Shown here one piece after another: positions 45,328 through 57,345 of a DNA stretch of 64,000 nucleotides. Made by a program: the position numbers and the translations under genes. Source of the DNA: Ophiura sarsii. Taxonomy: Eukaryota; Echinodermata; Ophiuroidea; Amphilepidida; Ophiuridae. Every line of letters begins with the position of its first letter. Position 1 is the first letter of the stretch. The notes beneath the pieces were generated by a model that saw only the letters and a list, made by a program, of their open reading frames with translations, was not told where the DNA came from and did no database searches. Where the stretch lies: positions 1-64,000 of the forward strand of contig CM069454.1 of the NCBI GenBank assembly GCA_035610835.1, in the 5' to 3' direction.

Positions 45328-45918
45328 AGTCAGCAGCCACTGGCAGCGGATTGGCTGGCGGCAAGAAACGGCGGCTGACGGTGGGTTGCGTCCAAGGCAT
45401 ATTGTAGCCTGACCCTAGCCCCGTCCTCCATGATGATGAAACAGCTTTGACGGACAGTCTATATTGAAATCGAACTGACGTCAAAAAACGTCAAAAATCG
45501 CACAAAAAGTTTAAAATCGTGGACCACCGTTGCAGTGCCGTAGGTACTCGCAAACGATCCGCCATCAACAGTCATCACCCGTCACCCTCCGGACAAAATT
45601 CGCAAGCCATTGTCGCACCAAGGTCGTTTCAATTTCGTTACTTTCCGCAACGTGTCGTCAAGGTTCACGATGTGACGTCACTTGCCGTTGTTTTGTCGTC
45701 AATGGTCGTTGACAACGACTACCAACGAAATTGTGACTACCTCAAAACGTCAAGGAAACCTGAACGGAATCACGACGTATTTGTTTGCCGCCACAACATT
45801 TTCAACATGCTGAAAATTTGCCGACGGACTCGACTGATAATTTCGGCCGTCTGCGATCGCTAGCGGATTCGTCAGCGACAATTGAAGGCAACACACGATG
45901 ATTGGCGGGAAATTAAAA
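45328..45918. other. CpG-rich segment, no gene recognised
   Basis: Locally rich in CG and CGTC/GACG motifs compared with the AT-rich surroundings. Frames of 60-115 codons (for example 45519-45863) have no recognisable domain. It may be the remains of a repeat or a CpG island. Confidence 0.5.
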
Positions 45919-46647
45919 TAAACTGCTCACAAAAAGTTAGGAAACTTTTTTTAATCAAGTATATTTTTATTATTTATTACCCTCTTTGTATATGTTATAT
46001 ATCAATGGAATGCTGAAGTGTTCCTCTTTAAAATGATACCACATTTGCAATGATTACATGTTGTTGAACTTGGCCACATGAATGAGAATGAGACAAAGTC
46101 ACAAATCAAATGTGCCAAAATTACCTTTATCTGTGCTAAACAGTCAATAGGTAATGATCAATAATCAAACCGGTCATGCTTGAGAACCATGAATGGTTTA
46201 CACAAAGATTTGCACCAGTGAGCACAACACACACACCCCAACACTCATCTCTTTAGAAATCATTGTTTGGGTATTTGCAAGACTAGGTTAACGGCTGGAA
46301 GGTCATGAAGGTAAGTGATGGAAGGTTTAGGCCTACAACTTGTAAAAATGTCTAAGACACGGTAAACGTTTTAAGATTGAGATGTCTTGCTTGTTTTCAT
46401 TACAGTGTCAATTTGTTTGTTCACACAGTAACACAAAATTGCTAATTTTGGCACATTTGATTTGTGACTTTGTCTCATTCTCATTAATGTGGCCAAGTCC
46501 AGCGACATGTCATCATTGCACATTTGGTATCATTTTAAAGAAGAACACTTCAGCTTTCCATTGATATGCAACATAATACAAGAGGGTACCACATAATAAA
46601 ACTATACTTGATTTAAAAAAGTTGCCTAACTTTTTGTGAGCAGTTTA
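45919..46647. mobile_element. TA-flanked MITE with ~200-bp TIRs (mariner/Tc1-like)
   Basis: TA at 45919-45920 and 46646-46647. Termini AACTGCTCACAAAAAGTTAG and its inverse, with further pairing of ATCAATGGAA, GAATGAGACAAAGTCACAAA and TTTGATTTGTGAC. No transposase frame. Confidence 0.85.
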
Positions 46648-47819
46648 GCTTGCGGTACCCCCCCCTCCCTATTCGTCATAGTGTGAGCCAGCCTTTAAGG
46701 CTTGCAATTACCGATTACCGGTAGTGCACTTGGGGATACGTGCGCAGGCCGTATTGTTCCGATGGATCAATACGCTACACGCACGCTACCTGTTATACTC
46801 TCCCCGTGTTGAAAAGTTTAAAAATGTGAAAATGAAATTGTGACTTTACTATGCATTTTGGATTGTCATCTCTTCAATATTCAACCCACCCTAGCGTGCA
46901 ATATCTCATATTAAAGAAGATACATTTCTCAACAACTTTATTAATATTTTAGGTAGGACATATATTTTAAGAGTTAAAAGCCCATTTATAACCTGAATGT
47001 TTACTCTCTTTTTTATCCAAACACTAAACTATGATAAATAATGTACATTTTCAGCATAATTACGAACTGCATGCACTTTCAGATTTCATACCCATTCTAC
47101 ATGTCCTAGCACGAGCCGCCAAATACATATATAGGGTGACAAAAAGTTTAAAAAGAAACCCCTGTTGTATGGGCAAACGGACCTCTCAGGTCGGGTCGGT
47201 CAGTGGGGATTTATTTCTCTTTTTTTCTTCATATTTTATTTTTTAAATGACGTAAAATTACAACAAATCTAAATCTCCTAAACGCAATGTTTCCCACTAA
47301 AGAATACTGATGTTGCCGGTGTACAATCTGATGACAGGCCTACGTGCATATCTCGATGAACAAATATAGACAGGCAATTTAAAATGAAACTTGACATAGC
47401 CCAACCCTTTGTTAGAATTCCACACACAAATAACTTCTTTTTTCATATGGCACTAAAAAGACAGGAATCTTCGTGAATAAAAAGCAGTAAAACGAACACG
47501 ACATATACAAATAGTTAGTCCATACACTGACATTATATGTTGTATAATATATATGTAGTGTTACCAGTTTGATATTTAAATGTTTGATGCAAACAACTAT
47601 ATTTTGTATTATCTTAGTGAATGGTTTTCCTCAGAGGCTATCGCCCCCGCTATCGCCCCCTCCCCACACAATATTATAATAATATGTTGAACCAGATTGG
47701 CTCCCTATCTCGTCTATGGTGGTTTCAGGGTAGGTACCATGTCATGAGGAATAATGAGCCATTTCAATTATTATGGAATCAACGAAATTGATCAAGATAT
47801 TATTATCTATTAATTACAA
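46648..47819. other. No gene recognised
   Basis: Unique-looking AT-rich sequence with a short C-run near 46660. Confidence 0.5.
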
Positions 47820-48110
47820 TTCATGAATTTATTTATTGAAATGAAATAAAACTACTAGAAAAAGAATTATGTATTTCTCGTTATTATCCTTGCACGATAC
47901 CCTAACCATTAAATTTAACAAACAAGATTGAATTATATGCTGAAAGCGGCCCAACCCAATTTCTAGACCAATAAGGCCAAATACAACTCTTCTGGTAGTC
48001 ACACATCAGTTAACACATAGTGTAAATTATTTTGACATTGCATGTTACATTTTAATATTGGGTTAAAAATGAAATTGCAATTGTATAACTTTTTTTTGGT
48101 TACATATTCT
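47820..48110. repeat. Dispersed repeat, copy 1
   Basis: Matches 60905-61240 in direct orientation: AAATGAAATAAAACTA, GCACGATACCCTAACCAT, ATTTTGACATTGCATG and ATTGTATAACTTTTTT(T)GGTTACA. No TIR or target duplication seen. Confidence 0.75.
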
Positions 48111-49599
48111 TCCACTCATCTAAAACTCGAATCACTGGAATCGCCCCTTGCTATCAGGAGTTACACGTGTATTTTAATAAATGCACTCATTTTGGAGACT
48201 GTTCGGCGAATCCTAACTTCTTGATCATTTTGGGCAAATAATTTGGCCGCCATTTGGGTTTTAAGTATGTTATCAAAGCAAAAATACTAAATATGAGTTT
48301 CTAGTGGTCTAACACATACATCCCATTGTTAAAACTATACTCTGATCATACATTATTAGAGTTTAAGTGTAACATACGGTATTTTTCTGATTTTTGGACC
48401 CGCCCCCCCCCCCCCCCCCCCCTCCCCTAAAAGAACCCACTATTAGGGGGTGCGTTCAGGATTTGGGCTGTTTACCCAAGATATTCGTATTCCTCATGAA
48501 ATGTTGGTCTAGGAAAAACACATGAGATAAAGAACGCCTCCAAGTGATACCTAGCTCATTTTTAGCCTGGTCTAGTTGCATATTTATCAATCATATAAAG
48601 TACATTAAACATGATCTAAACTCATCTTCATTAATCGGACATACATAACTATCTGTCACTAAAGGAGGTGGCTTCAAAGATCTGCAAAATATCACATGTA
48701 AAAATACCCTAAAGTTGCAAATGTTTTGGCATGCAGAAGGTAAGTTGCAGCATAAGTCGTACTGTTCAAAAGAAAGCAATATGCCCATACCATTACAAAA
48801 ACCTTCATTTTGGACCACTTGTCCCATGGACCAGTTGCCCCATATTCCCCTATACTTGCTCTTCAAACTTTGATGGATACTTTAAAGGATTTCATGGACA
48901 GTTGCCAAAAAGGGTTATTTTATTAAAACATACACATATCTTGATAGCAAAGATGAATGTCAGTGATTGTTTTTTTCATATTTTTGACTCCCACTGTAGA
49001 TTCTTACCTGTCTTCTCTGTATGGGGCATACTCGTAATCTTGTTTTGATGGCCTTTCGTTTCAACTTCAACTGGTGCAGTTCTAGTAATGTGTGAAAACA
49101 GAAGAAAAAAATACGTTACTCAACCATGTTATAATAATCAATGTTTTTCATGTGAAACATTATTCTTGAGGTGATACCATACAATATTGTAACGGAACTG
49201 GTTTTCCGTCATGCCTAAACCATGTACCATGTTAGTCTATTCAGTCTATTTTGGTCGATTTACTTTTCCCCCCTGAAAGCCCGATATCCTGCTTCTTACT
49301 ATACTACTTGTTTTTAATGTAATACTTTAGCAAAACAAATCACCTGGGGATACCAAAACTAGAAAAAAAGTTGTTCTTACGTTACACCCTGTATAATTAA
49401 TTCACACCCTGAATAATATCACTTGGTATTTACATATCTGGTATCCTTGTAGAGGTTTCCAAATATATTTACTCCGTGTAGATCGGATGTATACAATGAT
49501 ATTTTCGACGATGACTTATTTAATTCAAAACATGATGATTATGAAAGGTTATGGATAAAAGTTCGTTTTGGCAAGAACTTGTTCACAAATCTTGCAGTT
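48111..49599. other. No gene recognised; poly-C tract
   Basis: Poly-C at about 48404-48423 beside CCCTCCCCT. Short frames only. Confidence 0.5.
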
Positions 49600-49880
49600 G
49601 CATACCCACTGGTGAACCCAGCTTTTTGAAACTGTGTGGGGGGGGGGGGGGGGGGGGGAGGGGGCGGGGGGCACGGTATAGTTGTGACCGACGAAAGGCA
49701 TGATGTACCGACAAAAAACCGTAGAAGTTACCCATTTTTTTCCCGTCAGCAGCTGAAATCTTGATAAGTGGGGGTGGGGGGGGGGGGGGGGGGAGGTAGG
49801 TGATGGTATAAATCGCAAATCTACCGACGGAAGCTCAAGTTTACCGACGGGGATATTTCAAGGGGGGGGGGGGGGGGCAA
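49600..49880. repeat. Cluster of three poly-G tracts
   Basis: G-runs at about 49636-49659, 49777-49792 and 49861-49877, linked by ACCGACG-containing sequence (also seen at 41978-42060). Probably decayed ends of a G-tract-bearing transposon family. Confidence 0.8.
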
Positions 49881-51505
49881 TACGAATTCAAAATTTATGA
49901 TTCGCGTGGCCATTGTCGTCTGACTGGATAGATTTCTAAAATGATGATGCATTTAAAATGCCAATATAAACCTAATAGTGCCATACTTCCACGCATAAAC
50001 AATGCATGATGCATATGAGATTCAAAGTTTATGGTTTGTGTTTACAATTTAGAATTAATGTGAATTAAAACACAGATGTTTTTATGCATGCACAGATAGT
50101 TTATCAGCGCAACCATATCCGGGGGGGGGGGGCAGTGAACATACCAATCGGGTACACATGCGTCCAAGCACCTCTGAAATGGACCCTAAATGGCGTAAAC
50201 CAGAACACTATGTTGATACCCCTAAATGGCGTAACACATACAAAACACTCAATAATGCACCAATTAATGGCGTAATACATGTATAGTAATGCTCGAAATA
50301 ATCTTAATAGCACATACACAGTCAATCCAGAATTCCACAAATTTCACTTATTGTACAGCTTCAGAATGCTGTAAATTTGACATCGTAAATAACCTGATTA
50401 ATTACAGCACTGCAATTATTAGCCAACTTGGTGTGTGTGTGTTTAGTAGATGATTGTCTAAGTCTGGGTGAGTAAGAGGTGTCCTACTGTGAAAGTGGTG
50501 TGTATCTGGTGTGTGGGGTAGAGCTCTGCCACATATATCATCAATAAAATAGTCACTGTCGATGCGTGCTATTAATTCCTTATAGCACTCGGCAGCTACG
50601 CTGCCTCGTGCTGTAAGTCATACTGATTCATAATCATGTGACATTCATACAGATGCATGTGATATGCATGATGTACGAGGGGCATTCAATACATACATGC
50701 TCTGAACCGTGACATGTGTCAATAAAATAAACTTATACGGAAAAGTTCAAACATGTGGGTCATTTTTATCATGTCATTTCAGTACTATAAACATCATGGT
50801 CTCTGGGCACTGAAAATTGACAAGAATCAGCATTATAAACCAAGCGCCAATATTAACACTGTTAACGCATGTAAACACTGCACACAAATATAGTAACCAC
50901 TTTTTTCGAGACACCCTGTGTTTAATTCCTAAGTCCCTTAATCGAAATATGGAAGAGAAAAAACCCCAAAAAAAATTCCTGCGCATTTTGACACCTTATT
51001 TGACACAATAGCACCAATATTGATGAAGCAGTGGCCATTTGAATAACAAATGATTCAGTTTCCAATGTTGCACTTAATGCATGCCATAAACTTGTCTTTC
51101 AAATTTCCCGCCATTGTAACATTTAATTCCCTAACAAGTACAGCGTGTCCCAAAAAACTGGGTCCAAAATCTGCAGAGCTTGTAACTTAAAAAGTTGAAA
51201 ATGTAGCTGCTTCATATTTAAGGATATTAGGGTACATATACCTGACCTTAATTGGTTATAATGTGAGACTAATCAAATGGCAACTCTTTGAAATACAAAG
51301 CTTTCAACAGAGCGTGGTAAGAACCCGTTTTTTCCAATTTAGCAATAAACCACCTTATGCCTTGCGCATATGCGTTGTGTGCAAGTTTTCCCTACATCAT
51401 GTGCATGGTGTTTATTCTCCGAAATATCTTATGTTTTATGCAGGAAATAGCACCCGCCACCCGCCACCCATAGTGGGTACATTTTGTGTCGGGAAAAAGT
51501 ACCCA
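49881..51505. other. No gene recognised; remnants of DNA-element ends
   Basis: G11 at 50121, CCCTAAATGGCGTAA twice (near 50187 and 50221), and ACGAGGGGCATTCAATA at about 50675 and ACAGCGTGTCCCAAAAAA at about 51139, both resembling mariner-type termini without visible partners. Confidence 0.5.
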
Positions 51506-51599
51506 CTTGTATAGGCCCGAGCTACTCCGGGTAATACTTGTGGCAGGAGACTGGAAACGAGATCGCTTAGGTTTGAATTTCAGATGCTTTACCGTGCGA

Positions 51600-51673
51600 G
51601 GTCTTGTGGCCCAATGGACAAGGCAGTTGACAAGCAATCAACAGATCCTGGGTTCGATTCCCGGGCGAGATCG
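51600..51673 (+). tRNA. tRNA-Arg-like pseudogene / SINE head, copy 1
   Basis: A 74-nt cloverleaf: acceptor GGTCTTG with CGAGATC (7 bp, two wobbles), D arm GTGGCCCAATGGAC, anticodon stem GTTGA/TCAAC with loop CAAGCAA, T arm CTGGGTTCGATTCCCGG. The body resembles animal tRNA-Arg. The loop lacks U33 and would place AGC at the anticodon, so it is unlikely to be a working tRNA-Arg. The A and B boxes are intact and TTTT follows. Confidence 0.55.
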
Positions 51674-51906
51674 TTTTCCAATTATTGTCTCTTTTCTACC
51701 CCCGACGGCGAACCTGGTTAAAATATTTATAATTTGTTTAATACCCGTCGTATATGCCTATTATTTCTATGTATTTTCCCTCTACAGGGAAGACGGCACT
51801 TTATTTTTACACTTGTATAGGCCCGAGCTACTTCAGGTAATACTTGTGGTAGGAGACTGGGAAACGAGATCGCTTAGGTTTGAATTTCAGATGCTTTACC
51901 ATGCGA

Positions 51907-51980
51907 GGTCTTGTGGCCCAATGGACAAGACAATTGACAAGCAATCAACAGATCCTGGGTTCGATTCCCGGGCGAGATCG
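51907..51980 (+). tRNA. tRNA-Arg-like pseudogene / SINE head, copy 2
   Basis: Same structure in the second tandem unit. A G-to-A change gives an A/C mismatch at the outer anticodon-stem pair and another disturbs the D arm, consistent with relaxed constraint. Loop CAAGCAA identical. Confidence 0.5.
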
Positions 51981-52079
51981 TTTTCCCATTATTGTCTCTT
52001 TTCTACCCCCGACGACGAACCTGGTTAAAATATTTATAATTTGTTTAATACCCGTCGTATATGCCTATTATTTCTATAA

Positions 52080-52390
52080 AAATCATACGTACACTTTTTA
52101 TCCCCCTTATGACGAAGATTTCCCTGAGTAATCATTGTTATCAAGTCAAAGGCAAAACTTTGATGACGTCAGTACGATGCGCAAATGCAACGCATGGACG
52201 GTTCATGTGCAAAATCGGGAAAAACGGGTTCTGACCACCAATTTTATTCTGCATTTACATAAATGAATTAGCTAGGCTCATAAGGAAAGAAGGGGTGGGG
52301 GATCGTACATGTAATGTGCAAACAGGATGTCTTTTTGGGCTGATGATGTAGTTCTCATAGCATATAACCCCTATAATAGAGGACATCGGA
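52080..52390. other. No feature recognised
   Basis: Short sequence without frame or repeat. Confidence 0.5.
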
Positions 52391-52512
52391 ATTCCAGAAT
52401 TTTCCCCACCAATTCCATACTTTTTTGAAGTTTGATCTGGAATTCCATACTTTTTTTGAAGTTTGATCTGGAATTCCATACTTTTTTGAAGTTTGATCTG
52501 GAATTCCATATA
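52391..52512. repeat. ~30-bp tandem repeat (GGAATTCCATACTTTTTTGA)
   Basis: Four units, the third-last T-run one base longer; contains the palindrome GGAATTCC in each unit. Confidence 0.92.
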
Positions 52513-52524
52513 CTTTTCATAAAT

Positions 52525-53335
52525 GATTAATTAATTAATTAATTAAGAACTGATTAATTATCAATTGCCTCTTAAACAACCTTTCAATACTTATTTTTAT
52601 TCTTCTTTATTCAAACATGACTTATACATCAATGTTTTAAAATAAAATATCAAAATAAAATATCTTAAGACCATTTTTGACCAAAAGTATAATTAATTAT
52701 GACTAAATTAATTAATTAAGCATTTTGCTTTAAAACATATAAAACCTCACTGTCAAAATTTATGAGCTTTGGTCAAAACTTAGGGAATTATTTTCTCATC
52801 ATAATTCATCAACTTATTTGATCCCCCAACTTAAAATAAAGACGCTAGAGGCAAAAAACGACTTAATTTTGCGATCTATTTAAATTCGCGAACATATTGC
52901 TGGCTCTAAGTCACGAAAATAAATACCACAAATTTTGCAATTTATGTTATATGATAATTAGTTATCATTTTGACTTATTAAATTATAAAACGACCTTACT
53001 GAACATGCAGAAGTAGGTTCTTAATTCACAAAAATAATTAATTATGACTAAATTAATTAATTAAGCATTTTGCTTTAAAACATATAAAACCTCACTGTCA
53101 AAATTTATGAGCTTTGGTCAAAACTTAGGGAATTTATGTTATATGATAATTGGTTATCATTTTGACTTATTAAATTATAAAACGACCTTACTGAACATGC
53201 AGAAGTAGGTTCTTAATTCACAAAAATAATTAATTATGACTAAATTAATTAATTAAGCATTTTGCTTTAAAACATATAAAACCTCACTGTCAAAATTTAT
53301 GAGCTTTGGTCAAAACTTAGGGAATTATTTTCTTT
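52525..53335. repeat. AT-rich tandem repeats (~192-bp unit)
   Basis: The block TTATGTTATATGATAATTGG...CAAAACTTAGGGAATT occurs at about 52944-53135 and 53136-53327. A partial copy (AATTAATTATGACTAAATTA...GGGAATTA) lies at about 52690-52795. TTAATTAATTAA runs included. Confidence 0.9.
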
Positions 53336-53560
53336 TCGTATCGGGCGCATAGAGCAGCTAGCAATGGCAAAAAAAGCAATATTGCCAGATCCGGCAGTAT
53401 GCTGCCAGATTCGACAGGTTGCCGTTTTTGGACATTTGCCCTGACTGCATGCGGGTAACCCCATTTAATGGAGTCACCCATGCGGGTAACCCCATTTGAT
53501 GCAGTAAACCATGCTTCCGCTTTTATAAATATGAATGTTTTGACTTGAACATGTTATATA
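53336..53560. other. Short region with 36-bp duplicated motif
   Basis: GCATGCGGGTAACCCCATTT occurs near 53447 and, without the first bases, near 53479. Nothing else. Confidence 0.5.
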
Positions 53561-54030
53561 GGGAGCACATACCCAAATAGGTATCACGACACGCTTCGTC
53601 GCGATCTATCAAAGTTGAGTACGACAATAGTTCCTATTTGGCGGGAAAGAGAGTTATTTTTTGACGGTTTATGATATATTTTTTTCACTAATATGTTGTG
53701 TTTGAAATGTGTAGTTGATGTTCTGACATTTCAACTAGGTGATTTGAGGTCAATTTTAATTTCACGGACCGATTTACACATGCGGTAATATCCAGACCGG
53801 AGACCGAATTTAGGTAGGCATATCACTACGTTGTTATGCGCCGGCTTATATCAACACAAAAATACACGGTAATGTTACCTTCATATTCAGATATGTTGTA
53901 GAATACCCTTGTGAGTTAAACATATCAAAATTTCATTGAACCAAACGCACTAATATAGAAACTAGAGCCATTTAAGAAAGCCTTTCCTAACAGTAAAGTC
54001 TGTGGAGAGCGTCTTGGTGCTGTGCTCCCC
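53561..54030. mobile_element. ~470-bp MITE, copy 1 (GGGAGCACA...TGTGCTCCC)
   Basis: Short terminal inverted repeats GGGAGCACA / TGTGCTCCC, flanked on both sides by TATA. Internal sequence nearly identical to 54554-55020. No frame. Confidence 0.8.
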
Positions 54031-54553
54031 TATAGCACCAGGTTCCCGATCTCCTGCGTGCTCCGATCCGGTGTAGGTGTATTACACAATGCAATAAATA
54101 AAAGTCGGGTTTCACCCAAATCTATGCGTTTTGATATCTACTGGGCAGTGTATTTATGGCATAGGCCAACTTTGTCCGGTTTAAAAAACAAGAGGGGGGG
54201 GGGGGCGTGTGGTTGCTCTTTTTTAAACAAAAACACGACGTTATTTCAGTTGATGTGTTATAGGTGGGTTAGGTCGACATAATCAGAGACTGATCAAAAT
54301 CAAAATCAGTTGGATTTGAGTCAAAAAGTTTGAATTTCGTGAGTGTAGGCCTAACAAGTCAAAGCGTGCCGCGTCTAGAGTAAAACACCGGAAAATAATA
54401 GTGATTTTACGGAAGATGCGGCCTCCGTGATCAGATCATATTTCAAAAACGGATTGTTCAATTGTCATTTTATTTGGCTAGTTTGTTCAAAATTTCACGC
54501 TGAAAAAGTTGATATCAATTTTGAATGATTTTGAGCAAATTTGTGCTCTATAA
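54031..54553. other. No gene recognised
   Basis: G11 tract at about 54194. Frame 54022-54282 starts in the MITE end and is not credible. Confidence 0.5.
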
Positions 54554-55020
54554 GGGAGCACATACCCAAATAGGTATCATGACACGCTATCGTCGCGATC
54601 AATCAAAGTTGAGTACGACAATAGTTCCTATTTGGCGGGAAAGAGAGTTATTTTTTGACGGTTTATGATATAATTTTTCACTAATATGTTGTGTTTGAAA
54701 TGTGTAGTTGATGTTCTGACATTTCAACTAGGTGATTTGAGGTCAATTTTAATTTCACGGACCGATTTACACATGCGGTAATATCCAGACCGGAGACCGA
54801 ATTTAGGTAGGCATATCACTACGTTGTTATGCGGCGGCTTATATCAAAAAAAGTGTACGGTAATGTCACCTTCATATTCAGATATGTTGTAGAATACCCT
54901 TGTGAGTAAAACATATCAAAATGTCATTGAACCAAACGCACTAATATAGAAACTAGAGCCATTTAAGAAAGCCTTTCCTAACAGTAAAGTCTATGGAGAG
55001 CGTCTTGGTGCTGTGCTCCC
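54554..55020. mobile_element. ~470-bp MITE, copy 2
   Basis: Direct-orientation copy of 53561-54030 with a handful of substitutions; same termini, flanked by TATAA/TATAC. Confidence 0.8.
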
Positions 55021-55258
55021 TATACAATGATCTATTCTAAACATGAATATATCATGATTGGGGGAGAGACCACATCAAACGGTTCAGGAACTGGCTTTCG
55101 TGTTTCCCACAGGCTGTTTGACAGAGAGTTATACCCTATAGGCCTAAGCCACCTCCCCTCCCTCCGCACTTCCCTTACTTGATAATCTGGATTTAGTAAG
55201 GGCACATTGGTTATCTGCATGTACGGAACGTGCGGTATCATGATTATTATAGGGTATC

Positions 55259-55713
55259 CAGGGCCGTCAGCAACTTTTGCCCAAGGGGGGTGCGTTTCAC
55301 GATTTTTTACCGGAAGGGGGGGGGGGGGGGGGGTGCGTTTTCACGATTTTTTACCGGAAAGGGGGGGGGGGGGGGGTGCGTTTTCACGATTTTTTACCGG
55401 AAGTAGTAGTATGACGTCAGAGTGTTAGTGCTGCAGCACGCTGACGATGCGAGCGCCGAAGCTTGGCGCGATGCCGCGAGCGCCTCTGGCGCGAAGCCAA
55501 TAACGGGTGGGGTCCAGGGGGTCCAGGGGGCTCGCCTCCGGAATCTCTGAGCATTACAGCGAATTTAGGACACAATTTTCATGTATCTTGCCATCGTTGA
55601 CCCCATTTTCCATTCATAAAACAACATGTTACCCTAAAAAAGGGGAAACAAAGAAGAAGAGATTTTCAAGGGGGGTGCGTCCGCACCCAACGCACCCCCT
55701 TCTGACGGCCCTG
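55259..55713. mobile_element. 455-bp MITE with TIR CAGGGCCGTCAG in the satellite
   Basis: Perfect 12-bp TIRs (55259-55270, 55702-55713) flanked by GGTATC on both sides (55253-55258, 55714-55719), which is the satellite motif. The interior has two poly-G tracts (about 55316, 55361), each followed by GTGCGTTTTCACGATTTTTT. Confidence 0.75.
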
Positions 55714-55984
55714 GGTATCTGGATTATTAAGGGCACCCGTGGTATCTGGATTACCGGGTTCATCGTCATAAAACGCAGACAGTCTCGAATTACCTGGATA
55801 TACTATGCGCGGGTGGGCCACCTGTGATAACTGGATTTTAAGGGTGTAGGTAGTATCTCGGGAGGCCTTATTTAGAACACAACAAACATGACAAAGGGAC
55901 GATATAATATACGTTTAGGAGGAATAATGGATTTAATGTAAATAGGCCGAAAAATCCCGGATGGCACACATGACAATGATGACA

Positions 55985-56238
55985 TACACTGCAAAAACAC
56001 CAGTGTTAAAAATAACACTGTTCGGTGTTCTGAGAGGTCCACACCAATTAGTGTTATTTCAACACTATCTTGGTGTTACATTAACACTTACAGTGTTATT
56101 CGTCACACTTGCAGTGTTAAAATGACACTACATGGTGTTGATATAACACCAAGAATTTAACACCGGTACACCGGTGTTGGTGTGGACCTCTCACAACACC
56201 ATTGGTGTTATTTTTAACACCGGTGTTTTTGCAGTGTA
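55985..56238. mobile_element. 254-bp TA-flanked MITE (TACACTGCAAAAACACC)
   Basis: ~60-bp terminal inverted repeats (GTGTTAAAAATAACAC, GAGAGGTCCACACC), interior full of AACACT/AGTGTT palindromes. Its terminus TACACTG resembles the element at 12491. Confidence 0.88.
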
Positions 56239-56391
56239 GTGCTCAAGTACAAGTATGGAATGGTACAAGTGATCTTGACGATAGACTCCGCCGACCAATA
56301 AACTAATGACCAACAATAAAACTAGAACCCACTATAACGCTCAGAACGTAGGCCTTTACTGAATTACCTGGCTACATTATGTGCACATGGA

Positions 56392-56651
56392 CAGTGGCGG
56401 CACCAGCATTAACATTTTAATGGGCAAACGGGGTGGGTGTCAATACAAAAATCGGGGTGGGGGGGGGGGGGGGGGAGACAATTTAAAGCTAATTTTAAGT
56501 AACTTTGAGTTTTGACAATAAGATTCAACTTTTTTATTATTTGGGGTACAAAATGGATAGGGACTTTTGCTGACTGGGGTAACTGGGGTCACGACTGGTG
56601 GAATGCCCCCTCTGCTCTGGCATTCCCCCACCCACCGTAGTGCCGCCACTG
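56392..56651. mobile_element. hAT-like MITE (260 bp) with 8-bp target duplication
   Basis: Perfect TIR CAGTGGCGGCAC (56392-56403, 56640-56651). Flanks CACATGGA (56384-56391) and CACATGGG (56652-56659) match at 7 of 8 positions, the hAT duplication length. Interior includes poly-G near 56456. Confidence 0.8.
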
Positions 56652-57204
56652 CACATGGGGGTAGGTATACTTGCTGGATTAAAGGTCACATGGGGTACCC
56701 ACAAGGCAATCCAGATACTCTTAATTAAGGACATGCTCTTGATATTTATATAAACATTTATAACGCTTTAATATTACTCACCTCTGCCTAATTGGATATG
56801 ACTAACTGCCGGCTATATTCGGCACCAGCATTTCATTTACTTGAATATGATAAGTAAGGGCACCAGGGTATCTCGATATAACAGCACATGCAGTACCTGG
56901 ATTATGTGGTATCCTGTGCATTATTAAGGGCACCTGTGGTAACTGGATTAGGGGTAGGGCTTCAGCCTATAGTGTCCCTGGATATAATGGGACAATGGGT
57001 TCCTGCATTTCAGGTCACGTGGGAGGCCTAACTGTACATAGGTACCTGGGTATCTGGATTATTAAAAACACAAAGGGTCTATCTGGATCAAGGCACATGT
57101 ATACCTGGATTATCAAAAGAACCGATAGTCGGATTATTGTTTTCTTACGCTTTGTTTACTTACCTCCCCGTGAAATCTTCTAGCGGGTGCCCGCTAGTCT
57201 AAAT

Positions 57205-57280
57205 GATGTTTGGACAAAAAATAATCGGAAGACACTCATAGGAACTAGACAAAGTGTATGACTTTCTTTCGTTGAGCACT
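57205..57280 (+). repeat. Dispersed repeat, copy a
   Basis: AAAAATAATCGGAAGACACT...ACAAAGTGTATGACTTTCTT matches 63930-64000 (inverted) and, in part, 59173-59215. Confidence 0.75.
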
Positions 57281-57345
57281 CAATGAAATGTCACAGTGAC
57301 TAGTATAGTAGTAACTACTATACTAGTCACTGTGACATTTCATTG
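57281..57345. repeat. Perfect palindrome, 32-bp arms, 1-nt spacer
   Basis: The left arm starts CAATGAAATGTCACAGTGAC; the right arm is its exact reverse complement, ending GACATTTCATTG. Confidence 0.95.

Larger units (their letters stand above)
51506..52079. repeat. 306-bp tandem duplication containing tRNA-like sequences
   Basis: Copy 1 is 51506-51811 and copy 2 is 51812 to about 52079; both start CTTGTATAGGCCCGAGCTAC and differ at few positions. Each holds one tRNA-Arg-like sequence followed by GTTTTCC. Confidence 0.92.
55180..57130. repeat. Degenerate GGTATCTGGATTATTAAGGG satellite, broken by three MITEs
   Basis: About 35-45-bp units (TATCTGGATTATTAAGGGCA, CCTGTGGTAACTGGATTA and variants) at 55180-55258, 55714-55860 and 56650-57130. 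Short frames are not credible. Confidence 0.75.

Noticed and set aside
45519..45863. 115-codon frame in CpG-rich DNA
   Set aside because: No recognisable domain and no supporting exon structure; the high CpG alone opens frames.
51600..51673. Functional tRNA gene
   Set aside because: Anticodon loop lacks U33, anticodon does not match the tRNA-Arg body, and it lies in a tandem repeat.
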